NCBI RefSeq assembly: GCF_003932895.1
Contig: NZ_RQYW01000003.1
Coordinates: 124,001-188,000, forward strand
Source: Leptotrichia sp. OH3620_COT-345
GTDB taxonomy: Bacteria; Fusobacteriota; Fusobacteriia; Fusobacteriales; Leptotrichiaceae
Reading direction: 5' to 3'
Length of the DNA: 64,000 nt
Made by a program: the position numbers and the translations under genes
Notes under the pieces: model-generated
Seen by the model: the letters and a program-made list of their open reading frames with translations, nothing else
The model's database searches: none
What the model was told of the DNA's origin: nothing
In this document: positions 63,986 through 64,000 of the stretch, piece after piece
Layout: each line of letters begins with the position of its first letter
How positions within the stretch are numbered: the first letter of the stretch is position 1

Positions 63986-64000
63986 GGAAAAAGAGTGGTT

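Overview
The window is a very AT-rich (roughly 70% or more A+T by eye) chromosomal segment of a Gram-negative, anaerobic, fermentative bacterium. It best fits the Fusobacteriota, probably Leptotrichia or a close relative; this is inferred from gene content and composition, not from a marker gene. A pyruvate formate-lyase pair, a PTS permease, a GH57 branching enzyme and a cytosolic alpha-amylase point to sugar fermentation. kdsB, a patatin/beta-barrel (type Vd-like) protein, periplasmic binding proteins without a lipobox, and several short lipoproteins point to an outer membrane. Most genes lie on the minus strand. I see no rRNA, tRNA, CRISPR array, prophage or intact insertion sequence.

Layout. 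1-1658: 3' end of xseA and a dCMP deaminase (+). 2113-5201: pflB-pflA (-), separated by a long intercistronic hairpin. 5731-9030: OPT transporter, coaX and a membrane-anchored lipase-like hydrolase (+). 9137-9640: decayed copy of a secreted protein whose intact paralogue sits at 12306-13103. 9802-12065: a PEBP-family protein and a TPR-like lipoprotein. 12306-17661: a seven-gene metal-uptake operon with two TroA/ZnuA-type binding proteins, a permease, an ATPase, a membrane-anchored protein and two secreted proteins predicted to begin with histidine. 17954-19447: PTS EIIBC. 19754-27330: pheA-aroF-tyrA-(frameshifted GNAT)-aroB-orf-aroA-aroC, an aromatic amino acid operon with a consensus promoter. 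27432-30116: brkB-like and rmuC. 30409-33128: cysteine desulfurase and thiI. 33374-37998: a membrane protein, a VWA lipoprotein and a GH57 enzyme. 38693-44229: patatin autotransporter, HAD phosphatase, a lipoprotein form of thiol peroxidase and a DEAD-box helicase. 45345-50049: proC, proA, proB interleaved with two frameshifted membrane-protein genes. 50073-52369: alpha-amylase and kdsB. 53581-56476: a cyclase-family protein (+), then SPFH/NfeD and two small secreted proteins (-). 56773-62227: valS, then the rplS-lepB-rimI group. 62565-63985: DUF554 protein and a Crp/Fnr regulator (+).

Most of the window is ordinary metabolism. The unusual material is: the metal-uptake operon, in which the second binding protein lacks the usual histidine ligands and two cargo proteins have predicted N-terminal His; a family of dispersed non-coding repeats in intergenic gaps; a hairpin lying between the Shine-Dalgarno sequence and the start codon of coaX; palindromes around the OPT-transporter promoter; and about six decaying genes readable across frames. 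Several start codons were moved from the longest open frame to one with a well-placed Shine-Dalgarno (SD) sequence. Functional calls rest on recognised motifs and family memory; no database search was possible.
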